Assembly: GCA_022394775.1 (NCBI GenBank)
Contig: JAGFCB010000099.1
Span: 1 to 64,000, forward strand
DNA: 64,000 nucleotides
Direction: 5' to 3'
From: Candidatus Poribacteria bacterium
GTDB lineage: Bacteria > Poribacteria > WGA-4E > WGA-3G
Each line of letters starts with the position of its first letter. The stretch's first letter is position 1. A program made the translations under genes and the position numbers. Below the pieces are notes generated by a model. It saw nothing but the letters and a program-made list of their open reading frames with translations, was not told the DNA's origin and made no database searches. Below are positions 8,403 through 17,748 of this stretch, one piece after another.

Positions 8403-9824
8403 CTAATTTCTGTTTCTTCTTGATAACCAATCTCCTGTGACCTCTTCAAACGGCGCAACAGGTTCAAACGCCTCATCATAATCCCCACCCTTATGACTCA
8501 CCTTACAAGAGTCGAGCCATTGATGCAGGGACTTGCGGGTTTGACTTAATCGCTGGCGTTGCTCGTCTGCCAAGTTGACGGTTTCTGCGCGGTCTTCAAT
8601 CATATCAAAACACAAATCTTCGCTGCCATCGTTTGACAGATTGGTCAAGCATTTATAGCGATTATCCATCATAGCAAGGGTCGGTGCGTGAAACATCGCG
8701 TCTTTTCCACTATTGAACCGATACGGAATCGGGATCGGACGTTCTGTCATGTTTCCTTCAAGGATCGGTAGCAGACTGATACCATCAATCGGACGATTAT
8801 CGGGCATTTCAAATTGCAGGGCTTCGGCGATTGTCGGGAAATAATCCAGGGTGCTGCACGGCATTTCGACAACACGTCCGGGGCCCGCATGACCCGGCCA
8901 GTGCAAGAGTGCAGGCACGCCGACACCGCCGTCAAACAAAGAACGTTTTCGTCCGCGCAAGCCACCTGTTGAGCCTCGGTTACGACCTTCCTGACCTGTG
9001 CGTCCTTCGGGTCCGTTGTCCGAACAGAACCAGATCATCGTGTTTTGGGATACGCCCGATGCTGCCAAAGTGTGATACAACCGTCCGACCTGATCGTCTA
9101 TTGCGGTAATACAGCCGTAATAGTGTTGCTCATTTTCGCTGTATTCGGCGTACATTTTGCGGTATTCCGGTCCGGCAAAGACCGGGGTATGCGGTGCGTG
9201 AAACCAGATTGTCGTAAAGAACGGTTCACCCTTTTCAAGCGTCTGTTCAATAAACGCAATTGCGCGATCCATCAACACCCGGGAATCGCATCCTTTTAGA
9301 TTCTCCGTAGCCAGTTTTCCATTCTCGTAGTAAGGCGATGCACACGAGCGGTCCGAACGTCTGCCGCCACTCTCGACACCGACTGCGGGATCCCAAGTTG
9401 GCACTGCATACTCCGTGGCAAAAGACGCATCATAATCCCGCTCCCACGGCGGCGCGTAATTACGCGCAGGATCACGATTAGGTTTCCCCGAATAATTCGG
9501 ATCCAGCGTTCCAAGATGCCATTTTCCAAAATGTCCGGTTGCATAGCCAAACGATTTTAGCATTCGCGCCAGTGTCATTTCCTGTGCGGGTAGATGCCCA
9601 CGATTGGCATGTGTGATGCCGTATCGAAAATAATGTCTCCCGGTCAAACACGTCCCCCGCGTTGGGGAACAGACCGGTCCGCCTGCATAAAACCGCGTAA
9701 ATCGGATTCCATGACTCGCCAGCTTGTCCAAATTCGGCGTTTTGATAATCTTATTTCCGTTAAACCCGACATCGCCATATCCAAGGTCGTCGCACATCAT
9801 TAAAATTATATTAGGTGACCGCAT
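8403..9824 (-). CDS. Type I sulfatase (Cys-type, formylglycine-dependent)
   Basis: 473 residues from ATG 9824, selected because GGAGG sits six bases upstream; an in-frame ATG four codons earlier overlaps that site. Alkaline-phosphatase-fold sulfatase: metal ligands D12 and D13 (CDDLGYGD), activation motif C52-S-P-T-R56-G, and HFGKWHLG. C52 would be oxidised to formylglycine by an FGE and then hydrolyse sulfate esters. There is no signal peptide, although most sulfatases acting on extracellular sulfated polysaccharides are exported, so it may act on imported oligosaccharides. Relatives are annotated as arylsulfatase or N-acetylgalactosamine-6-sulfatase; substrate unknown. Confidence 0.93.
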   Translation of the reverse strand: MRSPNIILMMCDDLGYGDVGFNGNKIIKTPNLDKLASHGIRFTRFYAGGPVCSPTRGTCLTGRHYFRYGITHANRGHLPAQEMTLARMLKSFGYATGHFGKWHLGTLDPNYSGKPNRDPARNYAPPWERDYDASFATEYAVPTWDPAVGVESGGRRSDRSCASPYYENGKLATENLKGCDSRVLMDRAIAFIEQTLEKGEPFFTTIWFHAPHTPVFAGPEYRKMYAEYSENEQHYYGCITAIDDQVGRLYHTLAASGVSQNTMIWFCSDNGPEGRTGQEGRNRGSTGGLRGRKRSLFDGGVGVPALLHWPGHAGPGRVVEMPCSTLDYFPTIAEALQFEMPDNRPIDGISLLPILEGNMTERPIPIPYRFNSGKDAMFHAPTLAMMDNRYKCLTNLSNDGSEDLCFDMIEDRAETVNLADEQRQRLSQTRKSLHQWLDSCKVSHKGGDYDEAFEPVAPFEEVTGDWLSRRNRN

Positions 9825-9920
9825 TTTTACCTCCATTCCGTTCTACTATTCCATCTCCTAAGATTATCAAATCTGCCGTTTTATCTCTAACTTTTGTTAG
9901 CAATCACAGCATTTATTTTC

Positions 9921-10042
9921 GGTGCTATTTTTTTTACCTCGTAAACATTATGTAGTTCTGATGCGTTTCATGTAATATCTTCAAGGGTACCCTCTTTTCT
10001 ATTTTATGTATCGTCCAAACTATAGTAAATAAAGGAGATTTC
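9921..10042 (+). promoter_or_regulatory. Duplicated leader upstream of lipoprotein 1
   Basis: Closely matches the leader at 11030-11166 upstream of the second lipoprotein gene. Shared blocks are GGTGCTATTTTTTTT, CTCGTAAACAT, CTGATGCGTTTCATGTA, TATCTTCAAGG and GTCCAAACTATAG, followed by AAATAAAGGAG as ribosome site. The promoter presumably lies here; TATAGT at 10021 is a possible -10. Confidence 0.45.
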
Positions 10043-10744
10043 ATGAACACTCTTAGCTTTTTGGGTGTCCGTGCTTTTTTCATACTTGCAGTTCTCGTCA
10101 GCTCACTCTCCTTTGGCGGATGTGGCGAAGCGGCAGATGAAGAAGACATGTTATCAATAGATCATATCCTGGAGGGAGAATTCCAATGGCCCTCTGGAGC
10201 AACGGGTGAATTCTGGGAACTCACAGATACCGATATTGCAGAACTCATGGCGATAAACCCACCGCCAGATTGGTACAAGACGGAGGATCCCGAGTTACAA
10301 AACAAATATTATTTTGCGCAACTTCTGAAGCAATTTGGCGATATTCCCGAACTGCGCTACATTATAGCATTTCTGCGGAAACCTGGGAAAAGTATAACGC
10401 GAGATCAAGCCATCGCGTATTCTGAAGCCCAGTACCGTCTTTTCCCGAATGAAAAAAATCTTGAGGCACTCTTAGAAATCTCATCATTGCCAACGAAACC
10501 TCAGATATCACCCTACAGAGATGGACATCAATGGATGAAAGAAGATCCGGAAGGATACATGGTCGTCGCGGAACGAGAACTTCTACGTCGATACGGAGAT
10601 ATTCCAGAGGTCCATACCTATGTGCGTCTGGAACTCAAAAGATTGTTAGGTAAAAAACTAACGGATGCGGAACGGGCGGCGAAGAATGCCGCAGCCTTAC
10701 ATCTTAAGAATCTTGACGAACAACGTGAGGATAATGATAACTAA
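10043..10744 (+). CDS. Small lipoprotein of a local three-member family (1)
   Basis: 233 residues. The N-terminus is a lipoprotein signal (hydrophobic segment then SFGGC), so it is predicted lipid-anchored. The mature part holds two copies of a motif around FGDIPELRYI and YGDIPEVHTY, separated by a TPR-like helical stretch (EAQYRLFPNEKNLEALLEI). Relatives are at 11167-11889 and 12106-12798. The shared segment ELTDTDIAELMAINPPPDW is retained with changes in each. Strong ribosome site AAAGGAG. No known family was recognised; protein-protein interaction in the envelope is a guess. Confidence 0.8.
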   Translation: MNTLSFLGVRAFFILAVLVSSLSFGGCGEAADEEDMLSIDHILEGEFQWPSGATGEFWELTDTDIAELMAINPPPDWYKTEDPELQNKYYFAQLLKQFGDIPELRYIIAFLRKPGKSITRDQAIAYSEAQYRLFPNEKNLEALLEISSLPTKPQISPYRDGHQWMKEDPEGYMVVAERELLRRYGDIPEVHTYVRLELKRLLGKKLTDAERAAKNAAALHLKNLDEQREDNDN

Positions 10745-11029
10745 TACCATTTCTAAATAATGTTATCACATTATCGGTTTTTGTGATATGTGTAGCGATG
10801 CGGAACAAACTAACAAGTTCTACACAAATACCGTCCCCTACGGGACTAAAGAGGTTTTTGGAGTCTTCAAGGTTTCCGCGTAGTATCCAGTTATGTTAGG
10901 AATGCACGTCGCAAATGTAAGACTAAGACAAATTTTGCCGCGTGCGGGCAAAATTTGGGCGTGTACGCCGCAAAACCGAACCTACCGGGTCGGGGGTGAA
11001 GGCGGTTATTTTTTTAAATTGACACTTAT
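10745..11029. other. Intergenic region with interspersed repeat
   Basis: No gene seen. It contains a palindromic stretch CCGTCCCCTACGGGAC near 10831 and an inverted repeat AAATTTTGCC/GGCAAAATTT near 10930-10953. The end (10961-11036) is a copy of an intergenic repeat also found at 52223-52299. Confidence 0.45.
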
Positions 11030-11036
11030 GGTGCTA
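10961..11036. repeat. Intergenic repeat, copy A
   Basis: Shares CCGCAAAACCGAACC, ACCGGG, GCGGTTATTTTTT and TAAATTGACACTTATGGTGC with 52223-52299. A shorter relative (TCTTAAATTGACACTAAT) is near 60171. The TTGACA inside may act as a -35. Confidence 0.5.
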
Positions 11037-11166
11037 TTTTTTTTAAACTCGTAAACATCTGTGGCTCTGATGCGTTTCATGTAGTATCTTCAAGGATACC
11101 CGCTTTTCTGCTTTATGTAAGGAAAAAACAAAAATTGTCCAAACTATAGGAAATAAAGGAGGCTTC

Positions 11167-11889
11167 ATGAAAACTCTTAACTTTTTTCGTGTCCGTGTTT
11201 TTTTTATACTTGCAGTTCTCGTCGGTTTACTCTTCTTTGGGGGGTGTGGCGACAGCGAAGACACCCCCATCAATCCAACAAGTGCCTTTGTATCCGAATT
11301 CAAATGGCCCCCCGGAGCCACAGGTGAACTGTGGGAACTCACAGATGCGGAGGTCGCTGAACTGTTAGCGTTGAACCCACCGTCAGACTGGTACGAAACA
11401 GAAGACTCCGAGTTGCGTAACAAATATTATTTTGCCCAACTCCTCAAGCAGTTCGGGGACATTCCCGAGCTCCGCTACATTATAGTATTTGATCTAAAAC
11501 CCAAGGATAATATCACACTCGAGCAAGCCATCGCTTGGTCTGAAGCTATGTACCGCCTCTTCCCAAGTACAGAAAACCTAAAAGCATTGCGAGACATCCA
11601 AGCAGTGCCTCCCGATGGGTATGTACTACCACAAGACGAACCGAAAAATGAAATAGAGGCATGGATAAAGAAGGATCCTGAGGGAGTCATCGAGACCCAG
11701 CGGTTATTATATGTGGAAAAATACGGAGACATCCCAGAGGTCCACATTTATCTGAATCTCCTACGAAAACAGTTGTTGGGAGAAAGACTCACAGAGGCGG
11801 AACGTCAGGAAATGAACGCTGCACTTTTACATCTTCAGCAACTTCGAGCACAAGATGAGAATAAGCAGGATGATGATAACGATAACTAA
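11167..11889 (+). CDS. Small lipoprotein of a local three-member family (2)
   Basis: 240 residues and the closest relative of the gene at 10043: the signal and lipobox (LLFFGGC) and the two GDIPE motifs (FGDIPELRYI, YGDIPEVHIY) are conserved. The C-terminus ends in a run of charged residues (DENKQDDDNDN), as the first copy ends EQREDNDN. Leader DNA is duplicated together with the gene. Good ribosome site AAAGGAGG. Predicted lipid-anchored envelope protein of unknown role. Confidence 0.8.
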   Translation: MKTLNFFRVRVFFILAVLVGLLFFGGCGDSEDTPINPTSAFVSEFKWPPGATGELWELTDAEVAELLALNPPSDWYETEDSELRNKYYFAQLLKQFGDIPELRYIIVFDLKPKDNITLEQAIAWSEAMYRLFPSTENLKALRDIQAVPPDGYVLPQDEPKNEIEAWIKKDPEGVIETQRLLYVEKYGDIPEVHIYLNLLRKQLLGERLTEAERQEMNAALLHLQQLRAQDENKQDDDNDN

Positions 11890-12041
11890 AACTCACATCC
11901 ACAAAGCAGATCACCAGCTCCCTTTAGTTTCCGGTTTTCTGTCGGTTCCAAGGAAGAAGTCGCGATTCGGAGATCGTTCATCCCGCGTGGGAGTCGGAAA
12001 TCGGAGTGTCTTGCTTGGGTGTTTCCCTTCTGATTTCTCAC

Positions 12042-12069
12042 TTGACAACCTTTCCTAAATCTGTTATTT
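12042..12069 (+). promoter_or_regulatory. Possible sigma-70-type promoter of lipoprotein 3
   Basis: TTGACA at 12042-12047 with TTATTT about 16 bases later. The -10 match is weak. It lies about 40 bases before the start codon of the third lipoprotein gene, which lacks the duplicated leader of the other two. Confidence 0.3.
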
Positions 12070-12105
12070 TCTTCACGCAAGCAATTCAATACAACGGAGA
12101 CCCGA

Positions 12106-12798
12106 ATGAAAAGCATCCTTATTTTATTTATAAGTCTTCTCAGCCTCTCTATTTTTTATAATTGTGGAGATACCGAGGACGCGGACGTTCTGAAGCCGAT
12201 CGCAGAAACAGAAGTTGAGGTACACATTCCTGATAATCCCCCTGATGAGACATGGATCGTCCTGACAGACGCGTATGTCGCAGAACTTATGGAACTGGAG
12301 ATTCCTCCAAACTTCATGGAACTAAAGGACCTCGATTTACGCGAAAAATACCATCACGCCCTAATCCTCAAACAGTTCGGAGACATCCCACAGGTTCGCA
12401 CCGTTATAGAACATGAGATAAATAAACCTAATACTGGGCATACGGTTACGCTTACACCGCTTGATAAAGAAAGTATCGCTTATCTTGAGAGAGAGATCAT
12501 CTATCTTGAAGCAATGATATTCCTCTGGCCGTCTGAAGACACAAAGGAAGCGTTAGAACACACCAAAAGAACGAAGCGACGCTTCTCAGTAGATATGAAT
12601 AAACTCAGAACGGAAGACCCAGAGTTATACGTCGAAATCGAGCGCGAGGGACTCATTGAAACGTTTGGGGATATTCCAGAGGTCCACACCTATACAAAGA
12701 TTCTACTGAAAATACTGCAGCAGGAACCTTTAACTGACCAAGAAATACGTGATTTTGACGAGGCAATGGACCATCTCTGGCCAGACCGAAAACAATAG
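12106..12798 (+). CDS. Small lipoprotein of a local three-member family (3)
   Basis: 230 residues, the most diverged of the three paralogues. It keeps LTDAYVAELMELEIPPNF, LKQFGDIPQVRTVIEHE and FGDIPEVHTYTKILLK. The lipobox is less canonical (IFYNC). Start at ATG 12106 with GGAGA seven bases upstream. The leader differs from the other two copies, so its regulation probably differs. Confidence 0.78.
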   Translation: MKSILILFISLLSLSIFYNCGDTEDADVLKPIAETEVEVHIPDNPPDETWIVLTDAYVAELMELEIPPNFMELKDLDLREKYHHALILKQFGDIPQVRTVIEHEINKPNTGHTVTLTPLDKESIAYLEREIIYLEAMIFLWPSEDTKEALEHTKRTKRRFSVDMNKLRTEDPELYVEIEREGLIETFGDIPEVHTYTKILLKILQQEPLTDQEIRDFDEAMDHLWPDRKQ

Positions 12799-12847
12799 CG
12801 CAGATACAACCAGATCACAGTTTCTGTGGTTAGAGAAGGAACGATTT

Positions 12848-14086
12848 CTAATCGACAGTAAACTGGATGGTATCAAAACGACGCGCGACTTCTGCAACTT
12901 TCGGTTTGAGTGCTTCAGGAGTCGCACCAGAGAGTGCCGAGACAATACATTCCGCGATAGCCGGGGCATCCGCCGGTGTCATCCCCCATCGGGTGACTTC
13001 TTGAACACCGATCCGCAACCCAGACGTTCCAACTTCAGGCGAAAGTCCTGCCGCGCCCGTAATAATATGGCACGCTTCCAAATGATTTGCAAGTGCCCCG
13101 CCTTCTCCATACTTATCTACAATCAGTATCAAGGTATGCGACTCGGTGAAGCCGAGATCCGCACCGAGCATCGGAACACCCCGTTCTGCCAACGCTTGAC
13201 CGAGTGCTTTTGCGTTCGCAACAATCGCATCGGCTTGTGCCTCACCACACTCCATCCACTCTATAAACGTTCCTGCTAACGCCGGAAGTCGATTTAGATG
13301 GTGATTGCTCATCAGCAACGGATAGACGCCCCTCGCAACCCGCTCAGCAATAGATGCATCATTCATCAAAACCATCCCACCCTGCGGTCCGGCAAGGGTT
13401 TTATGCGTGCTGGAGATAATGACATCTGCACCCTCTTCAAACGGGGATTGAAACCGCTTACCCGCGATGAGTCCAATGACGTGTGAAGCATCGTAGATGA
13501 GGTAGGCATCTGGATTTGCTTGGCACATCGCCGCTTTCAACGCTCGGACAGGTTGTGGGAAAAGAAATATACCCGAACCAACATTGACGATACTGGGTTT
13601 GTGTTTCGCAATCAGTTCAAGCGTTGCGTCGAGGTCAATGTTTGAACGCTGTCCATCCCACGGAATCGGAATCGACTCCAGTTCTATCTTGAGCGGTGAG
13701 GAGAGTAGTTTTTGGGCATAGTGGTGTCCGTTATGAACTTCTAACGCCGTATCGCCCGGTTTTGCTAATGCAAACGTCGTTGCAATCCCTGCGATGTTCC
13801 CTGATAACGGGCGGAAATCAACATGCGCTGCGCCGAAAAGTTCCCTTGCTAACGCCTGCGTGTATCCCTCTATTTCGGCAATATAGCGATTGCCCTTATA
13901 ATTCCGTTGGTAAATGTCAACGCCGGAGTAATTCCCATACCGCCGCGCCAATCGTTCGTCAAAAAGTTCTTCCACCAACGGCGAAGGCGTGTTCTCCGAA
14001 GCAATAAGATTGAGGCAGGTATCGCGATATGTTTGATGCTTATCCAGAAGCGAAGTGAGTTTTTGGACTTTTGTGTTATGCGTCAT
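12848..14086 (-). CDS. Serine hydroxymethyltransferase-like PLP enzyme
   Basis: 412 residues from ATG 14086 (GGAGG nine bases upstream; a 23-codon N-terminal extension to a further ATG has no support). Fold-type I aminotransferase fold of the SHMT family: LNLIASENTPSP near residue 27, D199-A-S-H202 before GLIAG, and PLP lysine K229 in SSTHKTLAGPQGG. SHMT interconverts serine and glycine with tetrahydrofolate. Against a strict GlyA call, the usual SENYTS reads SENTPS and the N-terminal third is quite divergent, so it may act on another beta-hydroxy amino acid. It is transcribed divergently from the enolase-superfamily gene, 107 bp away. Confidence 0.8.
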   Translation of the reverse strand: MTHNTKVQKLTSLLDKHQTYRDTCLNLIASENTPSPLVEELFDERLARRYGNYSGVDIYQRNYKGNRYIAEIEGYTQALARELFGAAHVDFRPLSGNIAGIATTFALAKPGDTALEVHNGHHYAQKLLSSPLKIELESIPIPWDGQRSNIDLDATLELIAKHKPSIVNVGSGIFLFPQPVRALKAAMCQANPDAYLIYDASHVIGLIAGKRFQSPFEEGADVIISSTHKTLAGPQGGMVLMNDASIAERVARGVYPLLMSNHHLNRLPALAGTFIEWMECGEAQADAIVANAKALGQALAERGVPMLGADLGFTESHTLILIVDKYGEGGALANHLEACHIITGAAGLSPEVGTSGLRIGVQEVTRWGMTPADAPAIAECIVSALSGATPEALKPKVAEVARRFDTIQFTVD

Positions 14087-14193
14087 TGAAAGAAACCTCC
14101 ATTTGGTTGTAGCACAAGGGACAGAGAAATTGCTTGACGTGCCATAGAAAATCAATTACTATGAAAGCAAACATATATTGCAATGAGGGAACT

Positions 14194-15546
14194 ATGTCAA
14201 AACCGACAGATATCCGCATCCTTGACGTTCATTACGATTTTGAAGAACACCAATACCGCACCCCACTCAAGTTCGGCGGCGTGCCGACAGATCACTGCGT
14301 CCTGTTTAACGTCCGTATGCAAGTCCAGACGCGCGACGGAAAAGAAGCAGAAGGTAAAGGTTCTATGCCGCTTGGTAACGTCTGGGCATTCCCGCCGCGC
14401 TATGTGCCTTTTGACCAGAGCCTCGCAGCGATGAAAAAACTCGCCGAATTAGCAGTAGCAGCAACACAAGATTGCGAATTATGCGCGCATCCCCTTGAAC
14501 TCTCCGAAGTGCTTGAACCCGAATTTTTACGGATTGCCGACGCGTTATCCGACGCTATGCAACTCGCGTCGCCGATCCCCAAACTTTGTACCGTCGTTAC
14601 GACAAGCCCGATTGATGCTGCGATTCACGATGCTTTTGGAAAAGCAAACAATATCAATAGCTACGATGGATTAAGTGCAGACTTCATTCAGGCGGATATA
14701 TCACACTTTTTGAATGAGCAGTTCACCGGTAAATATCTGGACCAATATACTTCGCGTCAACCGAAGCCTAACATGCCGCTTTATCATCTTATCGGCGCAT
14801 TGGATCCACTCACCGATGCCGACATCACAGAACGTCTCAACGACGGTCTGCCGGAAACGCTCCCCGAATGGATTGTCGCTGACGGGTTGACGCACCTGAA
14901 AATTAAACTCAACGGCGACGATCTGGATTGGGATGTCGCACGCGTCCTCGCGATTGATACAGTCACGGCAGAAACACAAGCAAAACGCGGGATTGATACT
15001 TGGCACTACTCAGCTGATTTTAACGAAACCTGTCAAAACGTCGAATACCTACTGGAATTTCTCCGTCGGATCCAAGAAACAGAACCTAACGCCTTCCAAC
15101 GCCTCGCCTACATCGAGCAACCGACCGACCGGGACCTGAAGGCGCACCCGGAAAATAAGATGCACAAAGCCGCCAAGATAAAACCCGTAGTGATAGACGA
15201 ATCGCTTACGGACTTTGAAACTTTTCTATTGGCACGTGACCAGGGATATTCTGGTGTCGCACTCAAGGCATGTAAAGGACAGTCTCAAGCATTGTTGATG
15301 GGTGCAGCTGCCGCAGAATACGACATGTTCCTCGCTGTACAGGATCTGACGTGCCCGGGGGCATCGTTTTTACATTCCGCTGGACTCGCTGCACGTATTC
15401 CGGGTGTAACGGCTATTGAAGGCAACTCACGCCAATTCTGCCCGGGTGCCAACGATGGCTGGCAAGACGAGTTTCCGTCCATTTTCAATATCACCGACGG
15501 TACAGTAGGAACACACATCCTTACTGCATCGGGGCTTGGGCATTAG
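14194..15546 (+). CDS. Enolase-superfamily (mandelate racemase/muconate cycloisomerase-like) protein
   Basis: 450 residues from ATG 14194 (GAGGGA just upstream), preferred over an ATG 20 codons earlier. Motifs of the (beta/alpha)7 barrel: HLKIKLNG with catalytic-type lysines near residue 235, a DFNE metal-ligand string near 275, YIEQPT near 306 and IDES near 335. The superfamily abstracts an alpha proton from a carboxylate, often in sugar-acid dehydration or racemisation. The N-terminal capping domain looks unusual, with a long DNA-encoded insert around residues 70-140, so the substrate cannot be named. Its 3' end overlaps the small convergent gene by 26 bp. Confidence 0.75.
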   Translation: MSKPTDIRILDVHYDFEEHQYRTPLKFGGVPTDHCVLFNVRMQVQTRDGKEAEGKGSMPLGNVWAFPPRYVPFDQSLAAMKKLAELAVAATQDCELCAHPLELSEVLEPEFLRIADALSDAMQLASPIPKLCTVVTTSPIDAAIHDAFGKANNINSYDGLSADFIQADISHFLNEQFTGKYLDQYTSRQPKPNMPLYHLIGALDPLTDADITERLNDGLPETLPEWIVADGLTHLKIKLNGDDLDWDVARVLAIDTVTAETQAKRGIDTWHYSADFNETCQNVEYLLEFLRRIQETEPNAFQRLAYIEQPTDRDLKAHPENKMHKAAKIKPVVIDESLTDFETFLLARDQGYSGVALKACKGQSQALLMGAAAAEYDMFLAVQDLTCPGASFLHSAGLAARIPGVTAIEGNSRQFCPGANDGWQDEFPSIFNITDGTVGTHILTASGLGH

Positions 15547-15868
15547 TCTCTGTTTCGCTGTCGGCGATAGTAATATTGGTGACAACGTTCCGTTGCTCAG
15601 GCAGTCGGACCGGGAAATCTTTAATCGCGTCGTCAATCAATTTTTTCACCATCGCTTTGACCGAGTCGAACGGTATACATTCAAGGACGATAATGGCACG
15701 ATGTTTTGATGGCGCGATGTTATAAGTCAACCCATACTGGAGTCCCAATTGCATCAACTCCGGTTCAACACTGATAGAAATCTGCCGACACTCCTCCGGC
15801 GTGATGTAAAAACTATCAACGATGAAATGCGTGTGAATCCACGCTTCTCTCTCTTCAACAATCTTCAT
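15521..15868 (-). CDS. Small protein of unknown function
   Basis: 115 residues, no signal peptide or membrane segment, mixed alpha/beta composition (VDSFYITPEEC, HRAIIVLECIPFDSVKAM). I do not recognise a family. It overlaps the convergent enolase-like gene at its 3' end. Its leader contains a copy of the CCTGACCGAACCGCAAGG repeat that also precedes the gene starting at 58050, with AAGG as the only, distant, ribosome-site candidate. Confidence 0.6.
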   Translation of the reverse strand: MKIVEEREAWIHTHFIVDSFYITPEECRQISISVEPELMQLGLQYGLTYNIAPSKHRAIIVLECIPFDSVKAMVKKLIDDAIKDFPVRLPEQRNVVTNITIADSETETNAQAPMQ

Positions 15869-15869
15869 A

Positions 15870-15898
15870 TTTTAATTTTACCTTGCGGTTCGGTCAGG
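15870..15898. repeat. Leader repeat CTTGCGGTTCGGTCAGG, copy 1
   Basis: TTTTAATTTTACC followed by TTGCGGTTCGGTCAGG directly upstream of a minus-strand start codon. The same string occurs in both units of the 67-bp repeat at 58051-58215. Confidence 0.5.
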
Positions 15899-16064
15899 TG
15901 GGTTAAGAATTTCACGTTCCTTTTCGTATATCTGAAAAAATCCGCAGAAACCCCAAGCAAAACACCCCGCCACTACGTTACGGGCTACACACTTTGGATC
16001 TTAAAAAAATAGTCATCTCTTAATTCCACCGTATCATCCATTGTAGTATCAACAGCGAAAAGTG

Positions 16065-17735
16065 TCAATGCTGCGAAAATGTTATAGACTGACGAATCGG
16101 TACTTCACCGAATTGCTGAACCTCGCCATTGTGCCAGCGAATATTGAGACGCTCTACACGTGAGGCATCGCCCAACCCGAAGAAGAGGCGAAGGTCATTC
16201 CCTGAAAGATAACTCGCGCCGCAAACGATCTCTCTTAAAAACGTCCTCCGATCTGCAACCAATTGAACTCGCGCACCAATCGCATCGGTGTTGCCATCTG
16301 TACCGACCAATTTCACTGTCAGCCACGCGTTCGCATTGCCAATCTCGTTGCGCAAGATAGCCACCGGACGGTTTGATTGACACAGCACAACATCAACATC
16401 GCCATCCATATCTATATCCCCGAAAAGCATGCCGCGCACCACATAAGGCGTTTCATGCAACCCTGCTTCAGTGGTGATTTCATTGAAAACTACACCGTCC
16501 TCCGATGTGCCGCCTCGGTTATGAAAAAGTTGTACAGGTTGCGCGTAACGCATTTTCGCGTCAATCTGCTCCACATTGTCCCAGATATGCCCGTTCCCGA
16601 CGAGTATATCCAACCAACCGTCATTATCAAAATCGATAAAACGGGTGCCGAAGCCGAGTGAATAGAAAGATGGATCGGCAAGGTTGGTGTCAAACGTCAC
16701 ATCCTCAAAATAACCGTCTCCATCGTTCTGCATTAGGCAATTCGCTTCCAACGAAAAATTCGATACCCAGAGATCAATATCACCGTCGTTATCATAGTCT
16801 CCAGCGTCTATACCCATTGACCCATTTGCCAAACCATCGCCGTTATAGGCAACACCGCGAAGTACACCTTCTTCCTGAAAAGTGCCATCGCCCTGATTCA
16901 TAAAAAGCGTATTCGGGGACATATCGTTTGCGACGTAGATGTCCAACCATCCATCGTTGTTCACATCCGTAAAGACAACGCCTAACCCACGCGTCGTCGG
17001 TTCATAAACACCGGCGGACTCGGTAATATCTGTAAACGTGCCGTCGCCGTTATTGCGATACAACACATCGGCGATGCCGTGATATTCATTCGGACCGCAG
17101 TAGATACGCAAGGTGTTTTTGTAATAGCATGGAATGTCGGTTTCGAGGGCGTATTCAACGTAGTTGCAGACATAGAGATCCAAGTCCCCGTCCCTATCAA
17201 TATCAGCGAACGCGGCACTCGCACTTAGTAGTGGACAATCTACCTGTGCCTGCTCGGTTACATCAGTAAACGTGCCATCGCCGTTGTTGCGATAAAGCAC
17301 ATTTTTCCCTAAGTTCGTTACGTATAGGTCGCGGTATCCATCAGAATTGTAATCCGCAGCGACAGCACCGAGTCCGTAGCCTGTATCGCCGACGTTCGCA
17401 GTTTCTGTGATGTCAACGAAGACACCTGCGTCGTTGCGATAAAGCCGATTTTGGGGTTGGGGTTCCCCTGATGGAGAAAGGGAATTGCCTTGAACGAGGT
17501 AGAGATCCAAGTCTTCGTCGTTATCGAAGTCAAAAAGCGCACCGCCGCTGCCCATCGTTTCAACAAGTCGTCGTTCTGCGGAAAAGCCGTTGATATGCTT
17601 AAACTCAAGCCCCATAGCAGTGGTTACATCTCGGAAGTAAGGTTCGGCACTGCCGAGTCGTGAAAGTATGAGAAGGAAAAAGATTGTCAGTATGCGAACC
17701 AACAAATGGAACTGGTAGTATTTTCGTTGGAACAT
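16065..17735 (-). CDS. Exported VCBS/FG-GAP repeat protein with UnbV/ASPIC C-terminal domain
   Basis: 556 residues. Signal peptide at residues 1-30. Then about eight to ten VCBS/FG-GAP repeats with calcium-loop strings such as DFDNDEDLDLYLVQGNS, DYNSDGYRDLYVTN, DIDRDGDLDLYVCN and DVNNDGWLDIYVAND, usually followed by LYRNNGDGTFTDVTE. The end (about 480-545) is an ASPIC/UnbV domain: ARVQLVADRRTFLREI and SGNDLRLFFGLGDAS. These CRTAC-type proteins are integrin-like propellers on the cell surface or in the periplasm. It lies 13 bases downstream of the SUMF1-like gene on the same strand, so the two are likely cotranscribed. Confidence 0.92.
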   Translation of the reverse strand: MFQRKYYQFHLLVRILTIFFLLILSRLGSAEPYFRDVTTAMGLEFKHINGFSAERRLVETMGSGGALFDFDNDEDLDLYLVQGNSLSPSGEPQPQNRLYRNDAGVFVDITETANVGDTGYGLGAVAADYNSDGYRDLYVTNLGKNVLYRNNGDGTFTDVTEQAQVDCPLLSASAAFADIDRDGDLDLYVCNYVEYALETDIPCYYKNTLRIYCGPNEYHGIADVLYRNNGDGTFTDITESAGVYEPTTRGLGVVFTDVNNDGWLDIYVANDMSPNTLFMNQGDGTFQEEGVLRGVAYNGDGLANGSMGIDAGDYDNDGDIDLWVSNFSLEANCLMQNDGDGYFEDVTFDTNLADPSFYSLGFGTRFIDFDNDGWLDILVGNGHIWDNVEQIDAKMRYAQPVQLFHNRGGTSEDGVVFNEITTEAGLHETPYVVRGMLFGDIDMDGDVDVVLCQSNRPVAILRNEIGNANAWLTVKLVGTDGNTDAIGARVQLVADRRTFLREIVCGASYLSGNDLRLFFGLGDASRVERLNIRWHNGEVQQFGEVPIRQSITFSQH

Positions 17736-17748
17736 GGTAATAGGAAGG

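Noticed and set aside
12848..14155. Longer start for the SHMT-like protein
   Set aside because: The extra 23 residues overlap the divergent promoter region and lack a ribosome site; ATG 14086 has GGAGG.
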